From positions 1 to 24,488 of IMG/VR virus record IMGVR_UViG_3300010885_012033: a DNA stretch of 24,488 nt; one strand, 5' to 3'. This DNA comes from a virus. This document shows, piece by piece, positions 15,548 through 22,490 of the stretch. Positions within the stretch are counted from its first letter, which is position 1; each line of letters begins with the position of its first letter. The notes under the pieces are model-generated. The model saw only the letters and a program-made list of their open reading frames with translations, ran no database searches and was not told where the DNA came from. The position numbers were made by a program, and so were the translations under genes.

Positions 15548-16390
15548 GTGATTAAATCAGTGGCCTATTTTCCTTTGCAGTGTGCTCAAAACAGTGCTCC
15601 TGTTCTAGCAGCCATGTTAACGGCATTAAGACACGCCGGTGTTCAATGTTTAGAAAACAGCATGGATGCAGATGCTGTTATCATTTGGTCAGCATTATGG
15701 GCAGGCCGCATGGCACCAAACAAACAAGTTTATGAGCATTACCGGTCTCAAGACAAGTCAGTGATTGTCGTGGATGTTGGTGCATTGTATCGTGGCGAAA
15801 CTTGGAAGATTGCCATCAACCATATCAACCGTTTGGGCTACTATGGACACACTGAAAATCTAGACTGGGATCGTCCCATGAAGTTGGGCATAAGTCTTGC
15901 CATCAATCTCAGTCGAAATCCTGCCGTCCTTATTGCCGCCCAACACAGACACAGTTTACAGTTGGCCAATCAACATCACGAAACTTGGATCATGGAACAA
16001 ATTGAAGCGATTCGTCAAGTAAGTGATCGTCCAATTGTGATCAGACCACACCCAAGAAGCCCGTTGCAAATTGGCACTTTGACTAAAAATATTACAATTC
16101 TAAAACCACAAAAAATAGCCAATACCTATGATAGCTTTGACATGCATTTTGATTATCATGCTGTGGTAAACTATTGCTCAGGCCCTGGAATACAAGCAGC
16201 TATATCAGGCACAAGGCCCATTGTAGGTGCTCACAGTTTGGCCGCACCAGTATCGGTTGCTATAGCCGACCTAGATCAGCAGTACACCACAGATAGAGAC
16301 CAATGGCTGGTAGAAATTTGCCACACTGAATACACAGTAAAAGAAATAGAACAAGGCCTATGGCTTCAACGACTAAGCTCCCGCCTTTGA
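15548..16390 (+). CDS. capsule-synthesis/GT-B-like protein, family member 5
   Basis: A 280-aa paralogue. VIVVDVGALYRG (72-83) and WKIAINHINR (86-95) correspond to the Y-I-D-x-G-Y-x-G and R-x-I-x-x-N-H elements of the others. DRPIVIRPHPRS (160-171) matches the RPHP element of the minus-strand paralogue at 12097-12996. The C-terminal core is NYCSGPGIQAAISGTRPIV (208-226), DRDQW (249-253) and ICHTEYTVKEIEQG (257-270). The start is a GTG at 15548 (gtg att aaa), 12 nt from the divergent glycosyltransferase; no clear Shine-Dalgarno precedes it. The next gene starts inside it (31-nt overlap). A glycosyltransferase role is inferred from the GT-B-like pattern. Confidence 0.65.
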   Translation: MIKSVAYFPLQCAQNSAPVLAAMLTALRHAGVQCLENSMDADAVIIWSALWAGRMAPNKQVYEHYRSQDKSVIVVDVGALYRGETWKIAINHINRLGYYGHTENLDWDRPMKLGISLAINLSRNPAVLIAAQHRHSLQLANQHHETWIMEQIEAIRQVSDRPIVIRPHPRSPLQIGTLTKNITILKPQKIANTYDSFDMHFDYHAVVNYCSGPGIQAAISGTRPIVGAHSLAAPVSVAIADLDQQYTTDRDQWLVEICHTEYTVKEIEQGLWLQRLSSRL

Positions 16391-17100
16391 CTGGCCCTAT
16401 TGACTGTGCCTGCGTAATTCACGGCACAGGATACGACTGGATTTATGTTGAACGCCTGTACAACATGTTAAACAGGCACCTCACTCCGGGTATTAGATTG
16501 CATGTTTATACTGAAACCAATCGTCCAGTACCAGCCCCAATGATCAAGCACGAGTTAACTGAGTGGTTCATTGGCGGCCCTAAAAAATCTTGGTGGTATA
16601 AGATGCAACTGTTTAACCCAGAGCATCATGCTGGCCCACTGCTGTATTTTGATTTAGATGTGGTTATTGTTAATAATATAGATTGGATTTGGCAACAATC
16701 ATTACGTCATTTTTGGACTGTGCGAGATTTTAAGTATTTGTGGCGGCCAACACACTATGGTATCAATTCTAGCATCATGTGGTGGGACACACAAAAATTT
16801 CAACACGTCTGGAAAGATTTTAACAGCCAAGACTTGAACAAAATTGTAGGAGTATATCGTGGCGATCAAGACTATATTACAGAAAAAATAGCAGATCGAG
16901 AACGTCAATTTTTGGACGCTACGCAAATAAAAAGCTGGCGTTGGCAGTGCCTAGATGGTGGGTATGATTTCAAGCGTAAACTTTACTTTAAACCCGGTGC
17001 CGGCACAATACTAGCAAATACCACGGATGTGCTGATTTTTCATGGCCAGCCAAAACCAGGAGAATTACAAGATCCTGCAATAATACACCACTGGAGATGA
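16360..17100 (+). CDS. glycosyltransferase, GT-A-like with DxD
   Basis: A 246-aa putative glycosyltransferase. The DxD motif is in LLYFDLDVVIVNNID (94-108), preceded by KSWWYKMQLF (76-85), which typically aligns the substrate in this phage/bacterial group. Near the end VLIFHGQPKP has the H-G-x-P-K-P segment that I recall from many phage-borne glycosyltransferases. Cytoplasmic, no membrane segment. The ATG at 16360 overlaps the upstream gene by 31 nt; no other in-frame ATG precedes the conserved ACVIHG strand, so this start is likely. It is the last gene of the island, ending just before a late-promoter-like motif. Confidence 0.83.
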   Translation: MASTTKLPPLTGPIDCACVIHGTGYDWIYVERLYNMLNRHLTPGIRLHVYTETNRPVPAPMIKHELTEWFIGGPKKSWWYKMQLFNPEHHAGPLLYFDLDVVIVNNIDWIWQQSLRHFWTVRDFKYLWRPTHYGINSSIMWWDTQKFQHVWKDFNSQDLNKIVGVYRGDQDYITEKIADRERQFLDATQIKSWRWQCLDGGYDFKRKLYFKPGAGTILANTTDVLIFHGQPKPGELQDPAIIHHWR

Positions 17101-17106
17101 TAAATA
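17099..17106 (+). promoter_or_regulatory. T4 late-promoter-like box
   Basis: gATAAATA differs at one position from the T4 late promoter box TATAAATA. It overlaps the stop codon of the preceding gene and lies 23 nt before the next ATG, in front of a gene with its own terminator, so it is well placed. T4 late promoters need only this box, recognised by the gp55-type sigma factor. A Shine-Dalgarno (aggag, 17115-17119) follows. Confidence 0.45.
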
Positions 17107-17129
17107 AAAACACTAGGAGATGTTAAAAC

Positions 17130-17792
17130 ATGGCAAATAGAACAATTCAATTTTGGGGACAAGGGTATGCTCCAACAGGCACAGACCCAATTACTGTTTC
17201 TGCAACACTAAACGGAAATGTAGTTTACACAGGGTCAATCCCAACATCATATACCAGTGAAATTAATCATGCAACAGATGCTCAGGTGGTATTATTTACT
17301 TGTGAACTGCCGGTGGATTTTGCAGGTACTGTGCCAATGTCGATCAGTCTTGACAGTCCAGTAGGTGTTACTGCATTTTTTGAACAGATACAGTCAAATT
17401 ACATGACAATACCGAATACAGTGTTTACAGCAGAACAAAGAGCCACATTAACTAACCCAGCAACCACCTTAGCTGATAGAATTACAATCTGGACTGCATG
17501 TGCAGTTCCGTCGTTAAGTGCTGCTGAAATTACCATTTTAGAAAGTGGTAACAAGGTAGAAATTGCAGCAATACTTAACTCTCATAATTTACAAACATAT
17601 GTAAGTTCCGGAGCAAACACATTTGTAGATGTCAACGGTGGGCAAGAGACAAGAAGTAATGTTGTTATCAACGGTACCGCTCAAACTCGTCAGAGTGAAC
17701 CAACTGGTGTCTGGGGCTGGATAGTAGAATTTCCAGCAGAAGGATCTGGTTTGTTTGAAAGCGATGTTACTGTGATTGCCGGTCAAGAATAA
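17130..17792 (+). CDS. beta-rich protein, possible virion or carbohydrate-binding component
   Basis: A 220-aa protein rich in Thr, Val, Ser, Asn and Gly, with many short predicted beta strands and only one cysteine-containing enzyme-like stretch. The N-terminal ~90 residues (IQFWGQGYAPTGT, 6-18; NGNVVYTGSIP, 28-38; ending in QSNYM) resemble a small beta-sandwich domain I recall from marine T4-like phage virion-associated proteins and calcium-dependent carbohydrate-binding modules. I cannot assign it firmly. No signal peptide or membrane segment. It has a good Shine-Dalgarno, a late-promoter-like box upstream and a strong terminator downstream, so it looks like an independently transcribed, possibly late, gene next to the glycan island. 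Confidence 0.65.
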   Translation: MANRTIQFWGQGYAPTGTDPITVSATLNGNVVYTGSIPTSYTSEINHATDAQVVLFTCELPVDFAGTVPMSISLDSPVGVTAFFEQIQSNYMTIPNTVFTAEQRATLTNPATTLADRITIWTACAVPSLSAAEITILESGNKVEIAAILNSHNLQTYVSSGANTFVDVNGGQETRSNVVINGTAQTRQSEPTGVWGWIVEFPAEGSGLFESDVTVIAGQE

Positions 17793-17814
17793 GTTTGTAC
17801 ACATTAACACATAT

Positions 17815-17843
17815 AAAAACCCGTCTAAATGGCGGGTTTTTTT
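17815..17843 (+). terminator. intrinsic terminator after the beta-rich protein
   Basis: The arms aaaaacccg (17815-17823) and cgggttttt (17833-17841) pair across a 9-nt loop and run into a seven-T tract (17837-17843). It closes the gene at 17130-17792. The next promoter -35 element starts 5 nt later. Confidence 0.88.
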
Positions 17844-17847
17844 ATGG

Positions 17848-17876
17848 TTGACCATTAATACCCTTTTTGCTATAAT
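17848..17876 (+). promoter_or_regulatory. consensus sigma70 promoter P1
   Basis: TTGACC (17848-17853), a 17-bp spacer, and a perfect TATAAT (17871-17876). It drives the 41-residue peptide gene and perhaps the ATPase gene. Its shape, including AATACCC within the spacer, repeats at 18038-18066. A host-sigma70-type consensus suggests early expression. Confidence 0.88.
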
Positions 17877-17907
17877 AGTAGTATAACAATTAATAAAGGA
17901 GTTTTAA

Positions 17908-18033
17908 ATGGAATCAAACACAATCATCGTTTTAATAGCACTGGCATATGGCGCATTTTTGGGCTACTGTTTTGGCCGTTATCAAGGCTACACCAAAGGT
18001 GCTGATATGGCCGTTAAAATCTACCGCAAATAA
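17908..18033 (+). CDS. 41-residue single-span membrane peptide
   Basis: A short ORF of 41 codons, below usual annotation cut-offs. It has a strong Shine-Dalgarno (aaaggag, 17896-17902) before the ATG and a consensus promoter 32 nt upstream. The product starts MESNTIIV; residues 6-23 form one hydrophobic segment (IIVLIALAYGAFLGYCFG), followed by a positively charged tail (R24, K30, K37, R40, K41). By the positive-inside rule the C-terminus should be cytoplasmic. The promoter, ribosome-binding site and codon-like composition argue that it is translated. Function unknown; early phage membrane peptides often act on the host envelope or on lysis or superinfection control, but nothing here proves that. 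Confidence 0.75.
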   Translation: MESNTIIVLIALAYGAFLGYCFGRYQGYTKGADMAVKIYRK

Positions 18034-18037
18034 GCGG

Positions 18038-18066
18038 TTGACCAAAAATACCCAATATAGTATAAT
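18038..18066 (+). promoter_or_regulatory. consensus sigma70 promoter P2
   Basis: TTGACC (18038-18043), a 17-bp spacer, and TATAAT (18061-18066), followed by an A/T-rich leader with aaaaggag (18083-18090) before the TTG start at 18097. It is nearly the same design as P1 and begins 4 nt after the stop of the 41-residue gene. Confidence 0.88.
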
Positions 18067-18096
18067 AGTTTTATAGTTAATAAAAAGGAGCTAACC

Positions 18097-19140
18097 TTGA
18101 GTACAGTAATTATTAAAAACGGAACATACCGTAATCAACCCGTAAACAATGTGACTTTTAACTTGGTTAAAGGTTACCAAACAGGAGCCAAAGGAGGCTA
18201 TGTGACTGTAAAATCAGATGGCTATTTTGGCCCAGACTTGCCAGACGTAGTTCGCGTTAATGTAAGTGGTATCGAAGATATAGAATTTACCGCAGAATCT
18301 GTGCCAGTCGGCGAGTTTGTTGCACCGGTGGCTCATGCTAAAGTTCATGTTCATGCACCAGTTGAAACAGACGAAGAAGTTATGGCTCGTATTGGCGAAC
18401 GTTTTGACATTCTTGATCAAATGACCAAGGCCACAATCGCAGGTGATGTCCGTGCCATGATTGTGGTTGGCCCTCCTGGTGTAGGCAAGAGCTTTGGTGT
18501 AGAAAAACAGTTGGAACACTCGGGCCTGTTTGACAAGTTAAGTGGTCGTAGAGTCAAGTACGAAGTGATCAAAGGTGCCATGACTCCGATTGGTTTGTAT
18601 TGCACTCTGTACAAACACTCTGACAAGAACAATGTAATCGTGTTTGACGACTGTGACTCGGTGTTCCAAGATGACTTGAGCTTGAACATTCTCAAGGCTG
18701 CACTAGACTCTGGTAAAAAACGTCGTATCTACTGGAACAGTGACTCAGCCATGTTGCGTCGTGAAGGCGTTCCAGACATGTTTGACTTCAAAGGTTCATG
18801 CATCTTTATCACAAACCTACAGTTCCAAAATCTCAAGAGCAAGAAGTTGCAAGACCACTTGGAAGCCTTACAGAGTCGTTGTCACTTTATTGACTTGACC
18901 TTAAACACCTTGCGTGATCGTTTCTTGCGTATCAAGCAGATTTATCTCAAAGGTGAACTGTTTGCGGACTACGATTTTAGCCAAGAACAAGGCGATGAAG
19001 TTATTACGTTTATGGAAACTAACCAGAATCGCCTGCGTGAAATAAGCCTGCGTATGGCCTTGAAGATTGCAGACTTGACCAAAGTATCCAGTGACAACTG
19101 GAAGGCCCTGGCCGCTACAACCTGTATGAAAAATAGTTAA
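18097..19140 (+). CDS. AAA+ ATPase
   Basis: A 347-aa ATPase. Walker A is GPPGVGKS (125-132) and Walker B VIVFDDCDSVF (180-190). ITNLQF, in the position of sensor 1, and the C-terminal LREISLRMALKIADL stretch fit an AAA+ fold of the type conserved in marine T4-like phages. Residues 1-65 form a separate small beta-rich domain (KNGTYRNQPVNNVTF at 7-21). I do not know its exact job; a remodelling or loading role in DNA metabolism or virion assembly is possible. The start is TTG at 18097, supported by the strong aaaaggag 6 nt before it and by lack of an ATG nearby. It has its own consensus promoter and a structured 3' UTR with terminator, so it is a monocistronic, probably early and well expressed unit. 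Confidence 0.85.
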   Translation: MSTVIIKNGTYRNQPVNNVTFNLVKGYQTGAKGGYVTVKSDGYFGPDLPDVVRVNVSGIEDIEFTAESVPVGEFVAPVAHAKVHVHAPVETDEEVMARIGERFDILDQMTKATIAGDVRAMIVVGPPGVGKSFGVEKQLEHSGLFDKLSGRRVKYEVIKGAMTPIGLYCTLYKHSDKNNVIVFDDCDSVFQDDLSLNILKAALDSGKKRRIYWNSDSAMLRREGVPDMFDFKGSCIFITNLQFQNLKSKKLQDHLEALQSRCHFIDLTLNTLRDRFLRIKQIYLKGELFADYDFSQEQGDEVITFMETNQNRLREISLRMALKIADLTKVSSDNWKALAATTCMKNS

Positions 19141-19141
19141 T

Positions 19142-19196
19142 TGGGTAGAAATACCCGGTAAGTAAACGGTAGCTCCTGGGTAGTGCAAACTACCCA
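19142..19196 (+). ncRNA. structured 3' UTR: two stem-loops before the terminator
   Basis: Starting 2 nt after the ATPase stop, gggta-GAAA-taccc (19143-19156) forms a stem capped by a GNRA-type tetraloop. A second stem, tgggtag/ctaccca (19177-19183 with 19190-19196), has a 6-nt loop, tgcaaa. Both stems use the same gggta/taccc pairs, and a third taccc lies in the terminator arm (19208-19212), so alternative pairings are possible. This may be a structured 3' UTR or a small RNA; seen in sequence, function inferred. Confidence 0.45.
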
Positions 19197-19201
19197 CTTT
19201 C

Positions 19202-19234
19202 AACAGGTACCCATAAAAAGGTACCTGTTTTTTT
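19202..19234 (+). terminator. intrinsic terminator after the AAA+ ATPase
   Basis: Perfect 10-bp arms aacaggtacc (19202-19211) and ggtacctgtt (19220-19229), an 8-nt loop, and seven T (19228-19234). The T-tract runs directly into the TTGACT of the next putative promoter. Confidence 0.92.
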
Positions 19235-19262
19235 GACTTTGCTAGACTAAGTATGTTACACT
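19233..19262 (+). promoter_or_regulatory. putative sigma70 promoter before the unknown gene and uvsW
   Basis: TTGACT (19233-19238), an 18-bp spacer, and TACACT (19257-19262, 4 of 6 matches). It follows the terminator, so a promoter is expected here. The ATG at 19269 lies only 7 nt after the -10 box and has no Shine-Dalgarno, so the transcript may be leaderless. Confidence 0.5.
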
Positions 19263-19268
19263 ATCAAG

Positions 19269-20087
19269 ATGCAACTTAAACTTACCTGGGCCCGCACACA
19301 AGATTTTTTATTGTTTGATATAATCAACAAAGATCTTGCGGTTTGGTTTGTTGATCAAAGTCAAAGACTTGGCAATAACTATAGTTCTGGCAATCAAGTC
19401 ATTGATATAATACAACAATCTGCTGACACAGAAAGATTGATACAAGAAGAAATTGCGTATATCGATACTGTCAACGAGATTCTGACTCGATTGAAACTTC
19501 CTGTTTTCAATAAACCCACCAATTGGTATGATCAAACGGAATTAAATACGTTGCACAAAGACTGGGCAAACACTAGATATACCAACCCTAAACTCACAGA
19601 GCTATTGTATAAAATTGATAAAAAATTCTTCGAAGCATACCAAGAGATGAATTGCCATATACACCTGATTGAACGGTCTTTCAAATATAGATTTAGAGAT
19701 CCACACCACTGGAGTATGGATAATCCTTTTAAAAGTAATAGCTACGATTGGGAGGTTGCTCACTTATACATTGAGTATCCTGGGCACGGTCGATGTGCTT
19801 TTGAAAAATTTGAATGGCTTGATATCAATGATGCAACCATGTGGAACGACAACAACAACTGGACCAATATAGATTCGTTTCTAGGAATGAATTTGGTTCG
19901 CCCGCATAAACTTACTCCTCCTGAAGAATTTCTAGCATGGTGCAAAGAAAAAAATCTAGTCCCATTGGGATACAATATTCCATTGGCAAATTTAGCTGAT
20001 TGGAAAGACAATCTAACAACGGCTAAACAACTTGTAACAAAAAACATTAAAATAAAAGAAAATAGTTTTTCTTTGGAATTGATATAA
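19269..20087 (+). CDS. unrecognised conserved-type protein upstream of uvsW
   Basis: A 272-aa protein I do not recognise. It is rich in Asn, Trp, Tyr, Asp and Leu. Residues 1-130 look helical (IIQQSADTERLIQEEIAYIDTVNEIL), and the middle contains an aromatic stretch (KYRFRDPHHWSMDN, 140-153) and HLYIEYPGHG (166-175). No nucleotide-binding motif, signal peptide or membrane segment is visible. A weak sigma70-like promoter is placed immediately upstream, and the stop overlaps the uvsW ATG as TAATG, so the two are probably cotranscribed and translationally coupled. Confidence 0.7.
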   Translation: MQLKLTWARTQDFLLFDIINKDLAVWFVDQSQRLGNNYSSGNQVIDIIQQSADTERLIQEEIAYIDTVNEILTRLKLPVFNKPTNWYDQTELNTLHKDWANTRYTNPKLTELLYKIDKKFFEAYQEMNCHIHLIERSFKYRFRDPHHWSMDNPFKSNSYDWEVAHLYIEYPGHGRCAFEKFEWLDINDATMWNDNNNWTNIDSFLGMNLVRPHKLTPPEEFLAWCKEKNLVPLGYNIPLANLADWKDNLTTAKQLVTKNIKIKENSFSLELI

Positions 20088-21547
20088 TGAAAACAGCCAG
20101 AATTATATTGCGTGACGAAGTTAATATCAAGATCGAAGGTCTTGAGTTGGATGCCCGCAGGGCTTTGGTTACGGCTTTTAAATATGATGTTCCGGGTGCT
20201 CGTTACTTGCCAGCGGTCAGACTGGGACGTTGGGATGGTAAGGTAAGTTACTTCCAGTTAGGTGGTAGCACTTATGTAAACTTGCTACCAGAAATTATTC
20301 CTATCTTGGAAAAGTTTAACTATGATATTGACCTGGATGATCAGCGGGACTATAGTGTTAATTTTACTTTTGAAAAAGTAACAGAACAAACATTTAGTCA
20401 CATTAAATGGCCCAAGGCACATCCAATGGCCGGACAACCAATGGAGTTGCGTGATTACCAAGTGGAGATCATTAACAACTTCCTTGAGAACCCACAATGT
20501 ATCCAAGAGATTGCCACAGGTGCCGGCAAGACTGTTATCACAGCCGCACTGTCAAACGCAGTAGCACCCTACGGTAGAACTATTGTTATTGTTCCTAACA
20601 AGAGTCTAGTAACGCAAACAGAAAAAGACTACATCAATATGCAACAGGATGTGGGTGTGTACTTTGGTGATCGTAAAGAGTGGGGTCGCCAACATACCAT
20701 TTGTACCTGGCAAAGCCTAAATGTCCTGCTAAAGAATACCAAGAGTGGCGTAGGTGATGTCACCATCGGCGAGTTCTTAGAAGATGTAGTATGCGTTATT
20801 GTTGACGAAGTTCACATGGCCAAAGCCGATGCACTCAAGAGTCTACTCACAGGAGTAATGAGCCGTATTCCGTTACGCTGGGGCCTCACAGGAACTATAC
20901 CCAAAGAACCATTTGAATTCCAAGCCCTGAAGTGTAGTCTTGGTCCAGTAATTGGTCGACTCAGTGCTAGCGAACTACAAAGTCAAGGAGTCCTGGCACA
21001 ATGTCACGTGAACATTGTGCAATTGGTCGACCACGCAGAGTTCTCTAACTATCAAAGTGAACTAAAGTTCTTGTTAGAAGAGTCAGACAGATTAGATACT
21101 ATTGCTAACTTAATTCGACAAGTTAATTCCACAGGTAATACACTTGTACTAGTTGATCGCATTGCCGCAGGACAAGGACTGATAGAACGCTTGGGTGACA
21201 ACGCTGTAATGGTTAGTGGTGCAACAAAAGCAAAGGCAAGACAAGATGAGTATGATGAGGTGGCCGAAGCAACTGGCAAAATTATTGTGGCAACATATGG
21301 AGTGGCCGCTGTGGGGATTAATATTCCTCGTATTTTTAATCTTGTTTTGGTGGAGCCTGGAAAAAGTTTTGTCCGTGTTATTCAAAGTATTGGGCGTGGC
21401 ATAAGAAAAGCCGAAGATAAAGACCATGTACAAATTTGGGACGTGACCAGTACCTGCAAGTTTGCCAAAAGACACTTGACCAAACGTAAAGTGTTTTATC
21501 GAGAAGCTAACTATCCTTTTACACAAGAGAAATTAGAATGGAAATAA
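20087..21547 (+). CDS. uvsW: UvsW, DNA/RNA-DNA helicase
   Basis: A 486-aa superfamily 2 helicase matching T4 UvsW (about 500 aa), which unwinds R-loops and branched DNA and helps switch from origin-dependent to recombination-dependent replication. The N-terminal DNA-binding region (1-110) is followed by LRDYQ (121-125, Q-motif-like), ATGAGKT (143-149, Walker A), VIVDEVHM (237-244, DEVH box), LTGTI (267-271, motif III) and, near the end, QSIGRGIRKAEDKD (motif VI with arginine fingers). The start at 20087 overlaps the upstream stop. The motif set, length and neighbouring recombination genes make the call secure. Confidence 0.93.
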   Translation: MKTARIILRDEVNIKIEGLELDARRALVTAFKYDVPGARYLPAVRLGRWDGKVSYFQLGGSTYVNLLPEIIPILEKFNYDIDLDDQRDYSVNFTFEKVTEQTFSHIKWPKAHPMAGQPMELRDYQVEIINNFLENPQCIQEIATGAGKTVITAALSNAVAPYGRTIVIVPNKSLVTQTEKDYINMQQDVGVYFGDRKEWGRQHTICTWQSLNVLLKNTKSGVGDVTIGEFLEDVVCVIVDEVHMAKADALKSLLTGVMSRIPLRWGLTGTIPKEPFEFQALKCSLGPVIGRLSASELQSQGVLAQCHVNIVQLVDHAEFSNYQSELKFLLEESDRLDTIANLIRQVNSTGNTLVLVDRIAAGQGLIERLGDNAVMVSGATKAKARQDEYDEVAEATGKIIVATYGVAAVGINIPRIFNLVLVEPGKSFVRVIQSIGRGIRKAEDKDHVQIWDVTSTCKFAKRHLTKRKVFYREANYPFTQEKLEWK

Positions 21548-21548
21548 T

Positions 21549-22451
21549 ATGGATTGGATGAAAGACGACGGCATTTTTATGCCCATGATTAACGATACTG
21601 GTCGTAATCGATTTTATAAACAAGCAATTGAATCGTTGTCTGCTGGAAAAATTGTGTGCGACATCGGCACCGGCACCGGGTTGTTAAGCATACTAGCAGT
21701 TAAATCCGGTGCCGCTCGTGTGTATGCGGTAGAGCAAGACCCTGAGCGTGCTGCATTTGCCCAATCTATGTTTAAACGACTCGGTATAACTGATCGAGTT
21801 ACGCTGATAGAAGACAACTTTCTAAATACTAGAATACCAGCAGACATTTATGTTAGTGAAACAATTAACGCTCAAATATTTGGCGAAAATATTATTGAAC
21901 TAGCCAATCATGCACAACAATTTGGGGGCAATTTTATACCGGGTAAGTTTGAGATCACGGCCCAAGTATACAAAAATCATCCAATCTTTTCTTTATGTCA
22001 GTCAAATTCAGATGCATTTGAGTTTCAGCCCGATATTAGTATTGACCCTGTGTTTGAAAAGGAAATTAATCTGCAGTTTCAACAAGCTCATCCTTTAGAA
22101 AACACTTTGTATCGTGCTAACATGATAAATGGTTTATTTACACAATTGCCAAGATTTACAGATTTAAAATTAACTAAACTTAGCGAAACAGACCCACTGG
22201 TAGTGGATTTAAACACACCAATTAATGTTGATTCATTGAAATTAACAATTCCAAAAACACAAGAAAACAGCCAGGCAGATGTGTATGTGGTATTGCATTG
22301 GAAAGCAGTATATCAAGATTTTGTGATGGACGTAGACTCTACTTGGTTTGGAAGGGTAGCAAAGACAATTCTTAAGAGGTGCCGCAACCCCGAGTTAGAT
22401 ATAAACATTTGGTACGATGCAAAGATTCAAGATTGGCGATTATCATTTTAA
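21549..22451 (+). CDS. class I methyltransferase, protein arginine methyltransferase-like
   Basis: A 300-aa SAM-dependent methyltransferase. VCDIGTGTGLLSILAVKSGA (37-56) followed by VYAVEQDP is the motif I/post-I pattern of PRMT-like enzymes, and VSETINAQIFGENI has S-E plus a second E two turns later, like the PRMT double-E loop. After residue ~180 the chain turns into a beta-rich half, with repeated short strands such as DVYVVLHWKAVY, fitting the PRMT beta barrel. The substrate may be a protein (host or phage), but ribosomal L11-type methyltransferases share part of this pattern, so this is inference. It starts 1 nt after the uvsW stop and is cotranscribed. Confidence 0.78.
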   Translation: MDWMKDDGIFMPMINDTGRNRFYKQAIESLSAGKIVCDIGTGTGLLSILAVKSGAARVYAVEQDPERAAFAQSMFKRLGITDRVTLIEDNFLNTRIPADIYVSETINAQIFGENIIELANHAQQFGGNFIPGKFEITAQVYKNHPIFSLCQSNSDAFEFQPDISIDPVFEKEINLQFQQAHPLENTLYRANMINGLFTQLPRFTDLKLTKLSETDPLVVDLNTPINVDSLKLTIPKTQENSQADVYVVLHWKAVYQDFVMDVDSTWFGRVAKTILKRCRNPELDINIWYDAKIQDWRLSF

Positions 22452-22455
22452 TCAC

Positions 22456-22489
22456 TTGACATTGACCAAAAAATCGTATATTATATAAT
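22456..22489 (+). promoter_or_regulatory. overlapping sigma70 promoters before 22491
   Basis: Two registers overlap: TTGACA (22456-22461) with a 17-bp spacer to TATTAT (22479-22484), and TTGACC (22462-22467) with a 16-bp spacer to a perfect TATAAT (22484-22489). The second -35 plus following bases, ttgaccaaaaa, repeats that of P2 at 18038. The ATG follows only 1 nt after the TATAAT, so the usable start depends on which box is active. Confidence 0.75.
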
Positions 22490-22490
22490 T

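Noticed and set aside
7235-17100. Glycan island as a DNA hypermodification (sugar-DNA) pathway like T4 glucosylation
   Set aside because: No deoxycytidylate hydroxymethylase, dNMP kinase or alpha/beta-glucosyltransferase-like protein is recognisable in the window, so there is no support for DNA as the acceptor.
21149-21526. 125-codon minus-strand open frame inside uvsW
   Set aside because: Antisense to a conserved helicase, with no start signal and no recognisable domain.
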